Assembly (NCBI GenBank): GCA_017520705.1
Contig: JAFXFF010000039.1
Location: forward strand, 1-64,000
Direction of reading: 5' to 3'
Length of the DNA: 64,000 nt
DNA from: Clostridia bacterium
GTDB taxonomy: Bacteria; Bacillota; Clostridia; Oscillospirales; Acutalibacteraceae
Under the pieces are notes generated by a model. It had not been told where the DNA came from, did not search any database, and saw only the letters and a list, made by a program, of their open reading frames with translations. Position 1 is the first letter of the stretch, and every line of letters starts with the position of its first letter. Below are positions 21,051 through 29,386 of the stretch, piece by piece. The translations under genes and the position numbers were made by a program.

Positions 21051-21073
21051 TATAGTGCTATTGTACCACTATA
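21051..21073. promoter_or_regulatory. Inverted repeat over the capsule -10 box (possible operator)
   Basis: TATAGTG and CACTATA, separated by 9 bases, form a perfect 7-base inverted repeat centred on the -10 element. Binding of a dimeric regulator here would block transcription. No dedicated regulator gene is adjacent. Confidence 0.45.
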
Positions 21074-21088
21074 CCTATATATTGTCAA
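21060..21088 (-). promoter_or_regulatory. Promoter of the capsule operon
   Basis: On the minus strand TTGACA and TACAAT are separated by exactly 17 bases, upstream of the first capsule gene. A 7-base inverted repeat straddles the -10 hexamer and is listed separately. Confidence 0.75.
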
Positions 21089-21151
21089 CGACAATTTCAG
21101 ACGCAAATCACTTTGTAATCTTGTGTTTTTACACCCTTTTGAGACAAAGAA

Positions 21152-21181
21152 TTGACACATCGGCCGTATCAATGCTATAAT
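21152..21181 (+). promoter_or_regulatory. Promoter of mgtC
   Basis: TTGACA and TATAAT are separated by 18 bases, about 56 bases upstream of the mgtC start. It is divergent from the capsule promoter. Confidence 0.72.
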
Positions 21182-21236
21182 GTGTGAATAAGCATATAAA
21201 AACGCTGTTTTTGCATCACTTGGAAAGGAGTACTCT

Positions 21237-21917
21237 ATGGATCAAATCATCAAAATGCTGTTGGATTTTAACCCTCTATCCGTTAGCGTGCGGCTGCTGC
21301 TCGCTCTGCTGATGGGCGGTATCATCGGCATGGAGCGCGGACGTCACGGACGGGCCGCCGGTATGCGTACCCACGTGCTGGTGTGCATCGGCTCCTGCAT
21401 GACGGCATTGGTGGGTATGTACATACCCGAGGTGCTCGGTATGCAGGGAGATGTGACCCGCATCGCCGCACAGGTTATTTCCGGCATTGGTTTTCTGGGT
21501 GCCGGTACCATCATGATCCGCAACCAGTCGGTGGTCACCGGTCTGACCACCGCCGCAGGCGTATGGTGCACCGCCACCATCGGCATCGCGCTGGGCTACG
21601 GTTTTTATCTGGCGGCGGCCATTGCCACCGCCATCACCATCGTCACCGCCACCTTACTCACCCGTCTGGAGGGCGGTAAAAAATACCTCATCCGTTGCTA
21701 CGTCGAATTGAAGGACGCCGCCACCACCACCGAAACGGTAGCCCTTATCGAAGCCATGTACCCCTCCGCTAAGGTAACCGAGGTCACCGCGTCCAAAAGC
21801 GGTCTTCCCGGCACGGTAGGCTTGTCTTTCTCTTTGTCGCTGGATGAATACGGACAGAAAGAGTACATAAGCAACCTGGATGCTTTGGAAAACGTCCTCT
21901 TTGTGGTGGAGGAATAA
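21237..21917 (+). CDS. MgtC/SapB family membrane protein
   Basis: 226 residues. Four to five N-terminal transmembrane helices with the family signature GGIIGMERGRHGRAAGMRTH and ISGIGFLGAGTIM, followed by a soluble ACT-like C-terminal domain (about residues 145-226). Relatives affect Mg2+ homeostasis or act as regulators of membrane ATPases; the exact role here is unknown. AAGGAG precedes the ATG. It is a single-gene unit with its own promoter and terminator. Confidence 0.88.
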   Translation: MDQIIKMLLDFNPLSVSVRLLLALLMGGIIGMERGRHGRAAGMRTHVLVCIGSCMTALVGMYIPEVLGMQGDVTRIAAQVISGIGFLGAGTIMIRNQSVVTGLTTAAGVWCTATIGIALGYGFYLAAAIATAITIVTATLLTRLEGGKKYLIRCYVELKDAATTTETVALIEAMYPSAKVTEVTASKSGLPGTVGLSFSLSLDEYGQKEYISNLDALENVLFVVEE

Positions 21918-21931
21918 CACCGGCACAACGC

Positions 21932-21966
21932 AAGCGCACAGCCCCGTCGGGGTTGTGCGCTTTTCC
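21932..21966 (+). terminator. Terminator of mgtC
   Basis: A long stem (GCGCACAGCCCCG pairing with CGGGGTTGTGCGC, one G-T pair) is followed by a T-rich run. Confidence 0.85.
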
Positions 21967-22006
21967 TTTTGCTTTCACGTGTGAAGCTGATTTACTTTAC
22001 AGTCTG

Positions 22007-22031
22007 AAATCCCTTGTGCCGCAAGGGATTT
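22007..22031. repeat. Perfect hairpin in the mgtC-dinB gap
   Basis: AAATCCCTTG and CAAGGGATTT pair around a short loop. It lies between the mgtC terminator and the dinB promoter. It lacks a strong T tract on either side, so its role is unclear. The rest of this gap holds only the dinB promoter. Confidence 0.4.
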
Positions 22032-22127
22032 CGCGGAGCTATTGCTTATTTGTTTCTTCAAAATTAATCGAAAAAGCAGTTCGATAAAAGCGTTCAAAAA
22101 GCACAAAAAATACCCGTGTTTTTTCCA

Positions 22128-22156
22128 TTGACAGGCCGTGAAAAGCGTGGTATACT
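22128..22156 (+). promoter_or_regulatory. Promoter of dinB
   Basis: TTGACA and TATACT with a 17-base spacer. A LexA box follows immediately downstream, near the predicted transcription start. Confidence 0.72.
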
Positions 22157-22164
22157 GTGGTATA

Positions 22165-22176
22165 GAACAAATGTTC
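22165..22176. promoter_or_regulatory. LexA (SOS) box upstream of dinB
   Basis: GAACAAATGTTC is a perfect palindrome that matches the Gram-positive LexA/DinR core GAAC-N4-GTTC. It lies about 9 bases downstream of the -10 hexamer, so bound LexA would block transcription start. This supports DNA-damage induction of the polymerase gene. Confidence 0.78.
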
Positions 22177-22195
22177 TTTTGGGAGATGAACTGCG

Positions 22196-23410
22196 GTGGA
22201 ACGACATATTTTGCACGTGGATTGCAACAAATTTTACGCATCGGTGGAGTGCGCTCAGCGTCCCGAGCTACGGGATAAGCCGCTGGTAGTAGGCGGCAAC
22301 GAGGAGGCGCGCCACGGGGTAGTATTAACCAAAAACGAATTGGCTGCCCGCTACGGCATCAAAACGGGAGAAACCCTATGGTCGGCGCGGCGCAAATGCC
22401 CGGATCTGGTCACGGTACCGCCTCATTTTCATCTATACGATGAATACTCCAAAAACGTGCGGCAGATCTTGCTGCAATACACCCCGCTGGTGGAGCCCTT
22501 TGGACTGGATGAAGCATGGCTGGACGTCACCGCCTGCCGCCGCAAACCCGTGGACATCGCCCAGGAGATCCGCCACCGCATCAAGGAGGAACTGGGCATC
22601 ACCGTCAGCATCGGCGTGAGCTTCAATAAAACCTTCGCCAAGCTGGGCAGCGACTATAAAAAACCGGATGCCGTAACGGTATTTTCCCGGGAAAACTATC
22701 GGCAGTTGGTCTGGCCCCTCCCCATCGGAGATATGCTGTACGTGGGACATTCCACCAAAGAGAAGCTGGAGGAACGCTTCATGTACACCATCGGAGATGT
22801 CGCCAAGGCGGATCCGGCTCTGTTGCAGGCTATGCTGGGCAAAGGAGGTGTCGATCTCCATGCCATGGCCAACGGACGGGACAACCAACCGGTTATACCC
22901 GTAGAGGAGGCCGCCGAGGTGCAATCGGTGAGCAACGGCATGACCACCCCCCGCGATCTGACAAACAATCGGGACGTGAAGCAGGTGATCACCGCGCTGG
23001 CGGAGAGCGTGGGGCACCGTCTGCGGGAGCAGCATCTCTGTGGACGCACCATCGAACTGCACCTGCGGGATCATCGCTTGATCACCCATACCCACCGCAC
23101 CACACTGGACCATTATATCCAAGCAACGGCAGACGTGGCACAGGAGGCCTATGCCCTATTCTGCGCCGTCTATCGGTGGCAGCACCCTCTGCGCAGCGTG
23201 ACGGTGTGTGTCGGAAGCCTGGAATCGGAGGATACCCCCTGCCAGCTGGATATGACCGACAGCAGCGAACGGGACAAGCGGGAGCGGCTGGACCGCACCG
23301 TGGACAGCCTGCGAGAGCGCTTCGGAAAGGACTGCATCTGCCGTGCCATTTCTATAGAAGACCCGAACCTGACCGTTTTTAACCACAAAAACAAGGACTA
23401 TGAAGGATAA
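22196..23410 (+). CDS. dinB: Y-family DNA polymerase IV
   Basis: 404 residues. Error-prone translesion polymerase. The N-terminal HVDCNKFYASVE contains the first catalytic Asp and the steric Tyr; FGLDEAWLDVT holds the second acidic pair, where most relatives have YSIDEAYLD. A little-finger domain follows in the C-terminal third. No obvious beta-clamp QLxLF motif at the very end was recognised. The GTG start has GGGAG upstream at 10 bases. Confidence 0.9.
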   Translation: MERHILHVDCNKFYASVECAQRPELRDKPLVVGGNEEARHGVVLTKNELAARYGIKTGETLWSARRKCPDLVTVPPHFHLYDEYSKNVRQILLQYTPLVEPFGLDEAWLDVTACRRKPVDIAQEIRHRIKEELGITVSIGVSFNKTFAKLGSDYKKPDAVTVFSRENYRQLVWPLPIGDMLYVGHSTKEKLEERFMYTIGDVAKADPALLQAMLGKGGVDLHAMANGRDNQPVIPVEEAAEVQSVSNGMTTPRDLTNNRDVKQVITALAESVGHRLREQHLCGRTIELHLRDHRLITHTHRTTLDHYIQATADVAQEAYALFCAVYRWQHPLRSVTVCVGSLESEDTPCQLDMTDSSERDKRERLDRTVDSLRERFGKDCICRAISIEDPNLTVFNHKNKDYEG

Positions 23411-23449
23411 CGAGAGAAAATTTCCCTTACTTTTTATGCAGTTTGACAA

Positions 23450-23478
23450 ATGACAAATGGGAAATTTGGTTATATAAT
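23450..23478 (+). promoter_or_regulatory. Candidate promoter of the phoH-ybeY-era group
   Basis: ATGACA and TATAAT are separated by 17 bases. A better -35 (TTGACA at 23443) is also present but at 24 bases it is too far. The predicted transcript start lies close to the first possible ATG of phoH. Confidence 0.45.
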
Positions 23479-23491
23479 AGTGTTATCTTAG

Positions 23492-24526
23492 ATGATGGGA
23501 AGATGTACACTTTTTATGACAGAACAGATCATTCAAGTGGAACGGATGGAAGAAGCCGTTTCCCTTTTCGGCAGTTACGACAGCAACATCCGCCTGCTGG
23601 AGCAGGAATACGACGTCAAGGTGCTCATCCGCGACACCCAGATCAAGGTCAGCGGCGAGCAACCCGGCGTAATGACGGCGGTCAAGGCCATCAACGGCCT
23701 GTTGCACCTCATTAACAGCGGCGAACAGCTCACCGAACAGAACGTGCGCTACGTGATGACGCTGGTGCGTGAGGGCGCCGAGGATACCGTCCGTCAGTTG
23801 GGTGGCGACAGCCTATGCGTTACCACCAAAGGAAAGCCCATTAAGCCCAAGACCTTGGGACAAAAGAAATACGTGGAGGCCATCCAAAAGAACACCGTTA
23901 CGTTAGGCATTGGTCCCGCCGGTACGGGTAAGACCTATCTGGCGGTGGCGATGGCGGTGCGAGCATATAAGGCTAAGGAGATCGACCGCATCATCCTCAC
24001 CCGCCCCGCGGTGGAAGCAGGCGAAAAACTGGGCTTCCTCCCCGGCGACCTGCAGAGCAAGGTAGACCCCTATCTGCGGCCGCTGTACGACGCTCTGTTT
24101 GAGATGTTGGGCGCCGAGACGGTGCAGCGCTATATGGAACGGGGCGACATCGAGATCGCGCCGCTGGCCTATATGCGCGGACGTACGCTGGACGATAGCT
24201 TCATCATTTTGGACGAGGCGCAGAACACCACCCCCGAGCAAATGAAAATGTTCCTCACCCGATTGGGCTTCAACTCCAAGATGGTGGTCACCGGCGACGT
24301 CACCCAGATCGATCTGCCGGACGGTAAGATGAGCGGTCTCAAGCAGGTGATGAAGATCCTGCAGGGCGTGGAGGACATCGCCATCTGCGCCTTCAGCCAA
24401 TCCGACGTGGTGTGCCACCAGCTGGTGCAGCGCATCATCGCGGCCTATGAAAAGTTTGACAAAGCACGGGCCGAGGCGCGTGCCAACAACAAAAAAGAGG
24501 AGAAAAGGGGCAAAAACCATGGATAA
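23492..24526 (+). CDS. phoH: PhoH family ATPase
   Basis: 344 residues from the first ATG; an internal ATG at 23516 (MTEQIIQ) is more like the usual family start and is also possible. An N-terminal KH-like region (residues 20-95) is followed by an ATPase domain with Walker A GPAGTGKTYLA, Walker B SFIILDEAQNTT and VVTGDVTQID. Next to ybeY, as in many Firmicutes, suggesting a role in RNA metabolism or ribosome maturation. It ends 8 bases inside ybeY. Confidence 0.9.
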   Translation: MMGRCTLFMTEQIIQVERMEEAVSLFGSYDSNIRLLEQEYDVKVLIRDTQIKVSGEQPGVMTAVKAINGLLHLINSGEQLTEQNVRYVMTLVREGAEDTVRQLGGDSLCVTTKGKPIKPKTLGQKKYVEAIQKNTVTLGIGPAGTGKTYLAVAMAVRAYKAKEIDRIILTRPAVEAGEKLGFLPGDLQSKVDPYLRPLYDALFEMLGAETVQRYMERGDIEIAPLAYMRGRTLDDSFIILDEAQNTTPEQMKMFLTRLGFNSKMVVTGDVTQIDLPDGKMSGLKQVMKILQGVEDIAICAFSQSDVVCHQLVQRIIAAYEKFDKARAEARANNKKEEKRGKNHG

Positions 24527-25025
24527 GATCAAGGTCAACATCGAGAATCAGCAAAAAGCGATCAAAGTACCTACCGGTGTGCGCCTGCTCATCCGCCGTT
24601 GCTGTCACGCCGTGCTGGAACTGGAGGGCTTTGAGGGCTCTGCCGAGGTAGACGTATCCTTGGTGGACAATGGGCGCATCCACGAGATCAATCTGGAGCA
24701 GCGCAACATAGACGCCCCCACCGACGTACTGTCCTTCCCCTTAGGCGAGAACGGCGTGTACGACAAGAATCCCGCCACCGGCGCCTATATGCTGGGGGAT
24801 ATCGTCATCTCGGTAGAGAAGGCGCAGGCCCAGGCCGAAGAATTCGGCCACACCTTCCAGCGTGAGGTGGGCTATCTCACCGTTCACTCCATGCTACATC
24901 TGCTGGGCTACGATCACGTGCAGGGCGGCATTGAGGCGGTCCGTATGCGGGAAAAGGAAGAGGCCGTCATGCTCTCTATCGGTCTGCCCCGCGGCAGCAG
25001 CTACGTGCTGGAAGAAGACAATTGA
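24519..25025 (+). CDS. ybeY: rRNA maturation endonuclease YbeY
   Basis: 168 residues from the ATG at 24519, which follows AGGGG; the frame is open from 24447 inside phoH. The zinc motif HSMLHLLGYDH (HxxxHxxxxxH) near residue 123 is intact. It acts in 16S rRNA 3'-end maturation and ribosome quality control. Overlap with phoH indicates co-translation. Confidence 0.93.
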   Translation: MDKIKVNIENQQKAIKVPTGVRLLIRRCCHAVLELEGFEGSAEVDVSLVDNGRIHEINLEQRNIDAPTDVLSFPLGENGVYDKNPATGAYMLGDIVISVEKAQAQAEEFGHTFQREVGYLTVHSMLHLLGYDHVQGGIEAVRMREKEEAVMLSIGLPRGSSYVLEEDN

Positions 25026-25036
25026 TTGGTGGCAAC

Positions 25037-25068
25037 CCTGCCCTGCATTCGCTTGGGGCAGGGTCGCT
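25037..25068 (+). other. Hairpin between ybeY and era
   Basis: CCCTGCCC pairs with GGGCAGGG around an 11-base loop, followed by a weak T-containing stretch. It could attenuate read-through or protect the upstream mRNA end. It is not a strong terminator because the T tract is poor. Confidence 0.4.
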
Positions 25069-25091
25069 TTGTGATTAAGAAAGGAATGTGT

Positions 25092-25994
25092 ATGGAAACC
25101 GTATCCGCATTTGTGGCCATTGTGGGCCGCCCCAACGTGGGCAAATCCTCGCTGCTCAACGCCCTGGTAGGTAAAAAGGTGGCGATTGTATCGGACAAGC
25201 CCCAGACCACCCGCACCCGCATTATGGGTGTGGTGACCAAAGAGAATATGCAGCTGGTGTTCCTCGACACCCCCGGCAATCACAAGCCCCGCACCCGTTT
25301 GGGTGACTTTATGGTGCGCTCCATCGGCGAGGCGGTGTCCGGCGTGGACGTGGGTCTGCTGGTAACCGAGCCCCGCACCGCCATCCGCGAAGAGGAGCAG
25401 GCACTGCTGAATCAGCTCAAGCAGAAGAAGGTGCCGGTGATCCTCGCCATCAACAAGATCGACACCCTCACCGACAAAGCTGCCCTGCTGACCTGCATCG
25501 ATGCGTGGAAGCAGCAGGCGGATTTTGCCGCCATCGTCCCCGTATCCGCCAAGAACAGCGACGGACTGGAGGGCTTGTTGGAGGAGTTGGCGAAGTTTAC
25601 CTTTGAGAGCCCCCACTTCTTCCCCGCCGATGCCTCCAGCGACCAGACCGAGCAGGCGTTGGCCTCCGAGGTCATCCGCGAGAAGATGCTGCAGCTGCTC
25701 CGCCAGGAGATCCCCCACGGCATCGCCGTCGCTATCGAGCGCTGGGGCGAACGGGAGACCGACAAGGGCACCATCCTGGACATCGACGCCTACATCTATT
25801 GCGAGCGAGACAGCCACAAGGGTATGGTCATCGGTAAAAAGGGCGTGATGCTCAAAGAGATCGCCTCCCGCGCCCGTACCGAGCTGGAGGAGCTGTTCGG
25901 CACCAAGGTGAACCTTCAGTGCTGGGTCAAGGTGAAAGAGGATTGGCGCAACCGTCAGGGCTTCCTCAGCGGCCTCGGCTACAAATTTGACTAA
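25092..25994 (+). CDS. era: GTPase Era
   Basis: 300 residues from the ATG at 25092, preceded by AAAGGA; the frame is open from 25026 but this start gives the normal family length. G motifs are GRPNVGKSS (G1), DTPG (G3), NKID (G4) and SAK (G5). The C-terminal KH domain has VIGKKGVMLK for 16S rRNA binding. Required for 30S assembly. Confidence 0.95.
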   Translation: METVSAFVAIVGRPNVGKSSLLNALVGKKVAIVSDKPQTTRTRIMGVVTKENMQLVFLDTPGNHKPRTRLGDFMVRSIGEAVSGVDVGLLVTEPRTAIREEEQALLNQLKQKKVPVILAINKIDTLTDKAALLTCIDAWKQQADFAAIVPVSAKNSDGLEGLLEELAKFTFESPHFFPADASSDQTEQALASEVIREKMLQLLRQEIPHGIAVAIERWGERETDKGTILDIDAYIYCERDSHKGMVIGKKGVMLKEIASRARTELEELFGTKVNLQCWVKVKEDWRNRQGFLSGLGYKFD

Positions 25995-26010
25995 TATTTC
26001 CGTCTTCAAG

Positions 26011-26049
26011 CGGCCTGCCTCGGGGTATGCTATCCCCATAAGGAGGCCG
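26011..26049 (+). promoter_or_regulatory. RBS-containing hairpin upstream of yqzL
   Basis: CGGCCTGCCT can pair with AGGAGGCCG, with an inner GGGG/CCCC stem. The 3' arm contains the AGGAGG ribosome site of the next gene, so folding would hide it. Confidence 0.5.
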
Positions 26050-26056
26050 ATTGAAA

Positions 26057-26239
26057 ATGGATAAGAGAAGATTGTGGTATAATTTTACCCATAGCGGTAA
26101 GGTGGAGGACTATCTGCGCTACCGCGGCATCGCGGTGACGCAGCGTGCCACCGACAGCATCCAAGAGGAGGGATCGGGCTATGGCGAGCGCCCCAAAACA
26201 ACATCTGATGACCGACGGCCTGATTCTGCGCAACTATGA
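26057..26239 (+). CDS. YqzL-like small protein
   Basis: About 60 residues from the ATG at 26057. The N-terminal pattern RRLWYNFTHSGKVEDYLRY matches the small YqzL family, and the place between era and recO is where yqzL lies in Bacillus. The C-terminal half is not conserved-looking and runs into recO, overlapping it by about 59 bases. Function unknown. Confidence 0.6.
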   Translation: MDKRRLWYNFTHSGKVEDYLRYRGIAVTQRATDSIQEEGSGYGERPKTTSDDRRPDSAQL

Positions 26240-26945
26240 AACCGTGGCCGAAACCGATCGGTTTATCGCCATCCTGACACGGGACAAGGGCATCCTCCGT
26301 GCCACCGCACGAGGCGCCAAACGGGTGAACAGCCGCTCCGGTGCAGCCACCCAGCCCCTGTGCTACGCACGGCTGAGTCTTATCCCCGGTCGGGAGAAAT
26401 ACATCATTGAAGACGCACAACCCATCGAGGTGTTCTTTCCTCTGCGGCAGGACGTGGAGCGGTTAGCGTTGGCGCAATATTTCTGCGAATTGGCGCTGTC
26501 GCTTTGCCCCTCCGACTCCCCCGCCGAGGATCATCTGCGGCTGCTATTGGGCGGTCTGCACTATCTGGCAGCGGGCGAAAAGGCTCCGCTACTGATCAAA
26601 GCGGTGGTGGAAGGACGGCTGCTGTGCCTGGAGGGCTACGCCCCCGATTTGGGCGGTTGCAGCCATTGTGGGCGGGAGGAGACGCCGCTGTGGTTCTCCC
26701 CCACTGCCGGCACTCTTTTCTGCGGCGACCACGTCACAGCGGGGGATGCGATGCAGGTATCCTCCGGTGTGTTGGCGGCATTGCGCCACATCCTCTACGG
26801 ACCCTTTGAGCGGTGCTTCGCCTTTTCGTTGCCGCCGTCGGATGTGGCGGCCTTAGCCACCCTCACCGAGCGGTTTTTGCTGGCGCAGCAGCAAAAATCC
26901 TACAAAACGTTGGAGTTTTATCATACATTACGCGAAGGAATCTAA
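26181..26945 (+). CDS. recO: DNA repair protein RecO
   Basis: 254 residues from the ATG at 26181, which has GGAGGG upstream; the frame is open from 26145. N-terminal OB-fold (DGLILRNYETVAETDRFIAIL...KGILRATARGAK) and a C-terminal helical domain with a degenerate zinc finger CSHCGRE...FCGDH. Loads RecA on SSB-coated DNA with RecR. Confidence 0.9.
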   Translation: MASAPKQHLMTDGLILRNYETVAETDRFIAILTRDKGILRATARGAKRVNSRSGAATQPLCYARLSLIPGREKYIIEDAQPIEVFFPLRQDVERLALAQYFCELALSLCPSDSPAEDHLRLLLGGLHYLAAGEKAPLLIKAVVEGRLLCLEGYAPDLGGCSHCGREETPLWFSPTAGTLFCGDHVTAGDAMQVSSGVLAALRHILYGPFERCFAFSLPPSDVAALATLTERFLLAQQQKSYKTLEFYHTLREGI

Positions 26946-26951
26946 CATACT

Positions 26952-29342
26952 ATGAATCGAGATTTACGTGCATTAGAACTGGATAAGATCCTGGAGCTGC
27001 TGGCAGGGGAAACCTGCTGTGCCGCGGCGGCGGAGATGGCGCGCGCTCTGCGTCCCGCCGCTCAACTGGAGTGGGCGCAACGCCTGCTGCAGGAGACGGA
27101 CGATGCCTGCCGCCTGATGGCGGGCTTCGGCAGCCCCTCCTTCGGTCAGTTGACCGACGTGACCAATCCCCTGCGCCGCGCCGAGGCAGGCGCCTGCCTG
27201 TCGCTGGCGGAGTTTTTGCGCATCGCGGACATTCTGCGCACCATCCGCAGCATCAGCCAGTGGCGCTCCCATTGCGAGGGAGTTAACACCTGCTTGGACG
27301 ACCGTTTTTCGGTGCTGGTGCCCAATAAGTACTTAGAGGAAAAGATTGCCGCGGTAGTGGTCAACGAGGAAGAGGTGGCGGACAACGCCTCCCCCACTCT
27401 GGCGGATATCCGCCGCAAGATGCGCTCTGCCGCCGCCCGTGTCCGCGACCAGTTGGATAAGCTGGTGCGCTCTGCCGCCTACCAAAAGGCGTTGCAGGAG
27501 CCCATCGTTACCATCCGCGGCGGCCGCTTTGTGGTGCCCGTCAAGGCGGAGCATCGCGGCGAAGTGGCAGGCTTGGTGCACGACACCTCCTCCAGCGGTG
27601 CCACCGTGTTTGTGGAGCCCATGGGCGTGGTGGAAGCCAACAACGAGATCAAGGTGCTCAAATCCAAGGAGGAAGCGGAGATCGAGCGCATCCTATTTGC
27701 GCTTTCCGCCGAGGCGGGCAGCTTTGCCACCGCTATCATTTCGGACTATCGCATCCTACTGGAGCTCAACCTCATCTTTGCCAAGGCGCGATTGGCCTAC
27801 AAAATGAAGGCCATCAAACCCATTCTGTCCGATGACGGCCACATCAGCCTGAATAAGGCGCGCCACCCTCTCATCGACCCGCAAAAGGTGGTACCCATCA
27901 ACGTGGAGTTGGGCGGCGATTACGATACCCTTGTGGTAACCGGCCCCAACACGGGCGGTAAGACGGTGACGCTGAAAACCTTAGGTCTGCTGACGGTAAT
28001 GGCGATGTGCGGTCTGCTGGTGCCGGTTGGGGACAACAGCCGCCTTTCTACCTTTGACCAAGTATTGGTGGACATTGGCGATGAGCAGTCCATTGAGCAG
28101 TCGCTGTCCACCTTCTCCGCCCATATGACCAACGTCATCCGCATATTAAGTAAGGCAGACAACCGCAGCCTGGTGCTCTTGGACGAGTTGGGAGCCGGCA
28201 CCGACCCTGTAGAAGGGGCGGCGTTGGCGATTGCCATTTTGGAACGTTTACGCTCTCAGGACGCTCGCATCGGCGCCACCACCCACTATGCGGAGCTGAA
28301 GGCCTACGCCATCCACACCAACGGGGTGGAGAACGCCAGCTGCGAATTTGACGTAGCCTCGTTGCGTCCCACCTATCGGCTGATGATCGGTGTGCCGGGT
28401 CGGTCCAACGCCTTCGCCATCACCGAGCGACTGGGTATGGACGCCGCACTGGTGGAGCATGCCCGCGGTCTGGTGTCCGGCGACGATCAGATGCTGGAAG
28501 AGGTGGTCAGCCGCCTGGATGCCCGCCGGCAGGAGTTGGAGAGTCAGTTGGCCGGCGCCGAGAGCGCCCGTGTGCGCGCTGAGCGCGCCGCCCGCGAGAG
28601 CGAGGAAAAGCTGGAGGACATCCGCACCCGTCGCGACAAGGAAATCGAGGCAGGCCGACAGGAGGCCCGCCGTATTGTGGAAAAGGCGCGCTACGAGGCA
28701 CAAAAGCTGATGGACGAGCTGGACGACCTGCGCAAGCAGAAGGAGGCGGCGGAATTTGCCGACAAGACTCGTCAGGCCAAGAGTCAGCTGAAATCCCGTC
28801 TCAATCGGATGGACGACGCCATCGACCCCGTCGCCGAGCAGGAGCGAGAAGAATACGTCCTGCCCCGCGCTGTGGTGGCCGGCGACACCGTCCAGCTGAT
28901 GGATATGGGGCTCAAAGCGGTGGTGATGAAGGCCGCCGACAGCCAAGGCATGGTGGAGGTGCAGGCCGGTGCCATCCGCACCCGCACCCCGGTGTCCAAT
29001 CTACGGCTGTACGAGTCCAAACGCGCCGAGAAAAAGGGGCGCACCGTCCCTGTGGCGGGGGCGCGTGTGGGCGGCCTCACCTCCCGTATGGAGCGTCAGG
29101 TGCACACCGATCTGGATCTGCGCGGTCAATCGGTGGAGGAGGCGCTGCTGGAGATCGACCGTTTTCTGGACAATGCCATTCTCTGCGGCCTGGAGCGGGT
29201 CACCATCATCCATGGCAAAGGCACGGGTGTACTGCGCTCTGCCGTCCACGCCCATCTCAAGGGGCACCGTCAGGTCAAGGGCTTCCGTCTGGGCGCCTTT
29301 GGCGAGGGCGAACACGGCGTCACCGTAGTGGAACTGAAATAA
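26952..29342 (+). CDS. mutS2: Endonuclease MutS2
   Basis: 796 residues, the usual length. The ATPase core has Walker A GPNTGGKTVTLKT near residue 330 and Walker B LVLLDELGAGTDP. A long coiled coil (about residues 500-610) precedes the C-terminal Smr nuclease domain (from about residue 715, DLDLRGQSVEEALLEI and IIHGKGTGVLR). It acts in ribosome collision rescue and suppression of recombination. It starts 6 bases after recO. Confidence 0.95.
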   Translation: MNRDLRALELDKILELLAGETCCAAAAEMARALRPAAQLEWAQRLLQETDDACRLMAGFGSPSFGQLTDVTNPLRRAEAGACLSLAEFLRIADILRTIRSISQWRSHCEGVNTCLDDRFSVLVPNKYLEEKIAAVVVNEEEVADNASPTLADIRRKMRSAAARVRDQLDKLVRSAAYQKALQEPIVTIRGGRFVVPVKAEHRGEVAGLVHDTSSSGATVFVEPMGVVEANNEIKVLKSKEEAEIERILFALSAEAGSFATAIISDYRILLELNLIFAKARLAYKMKAIKPILSDDGHISLNKARHPLIDPQKVVPINVELGGDYDTLVVTGPNTGGKTVTLKTLGLLTVMAMCGLLVPVGDNSRLSTFDQVLVDIGDEQSIEQSLSTFSAHMTNVIRILSKADNRSLVLLDELGAGTDPVEGAALAIAILERLRSQDARIGATTHYAELKAYAIHTNGVENASCEFDVASLRPTYRLMIGVPGRSNAFAITERLGMDAALVEHARGLVSGDDQMLEEVVSRLDARRQELESQLAGAESARVRAERAARESEEKLEDIRTRRDKEIEAGRQEARRIVEKARYEAQKLMDELDDLRKQKEAAEFADKTRQAKSQLKSRLNRMDDAIDPVAEQEREEYVLPRAVVAGDTVQLMDMGLKAVVMKAADSQGMVEVQAGAIRTRTPVSNLRLYESKRAEKKGRTVPVAGARVGGLTSRMERQVHTDLDLRGQSVEEALLEIDRFLDNAILCGLERVTIIHGKGTGVLRSAVHAHLKGHRQVKGFRLGAFGEGEHGVTVVELK

Positions 29343-29347
29343 GCACA

Positions 29348-29386
29348 AAGAGAGCCGTCTGCGGATTGCAGGCGGCTCTCTTTTTA
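29348..29386. terminator. Bidirectional terminator between mutS2 and yqfD
   Basis: GAGAGCCGTCTGC pairs with GCAGGCGGCTCTC; A and T tracts flank it, so it serves the convergent mutS2 and yqfD transcripts. Confidence 0.85.

Noticed and set aside
20985..21236. Small gene in the gap between the capsule operon and mgtC
   Set aside because: The open minus-strand frame there covers both divergent promoters and looks random.
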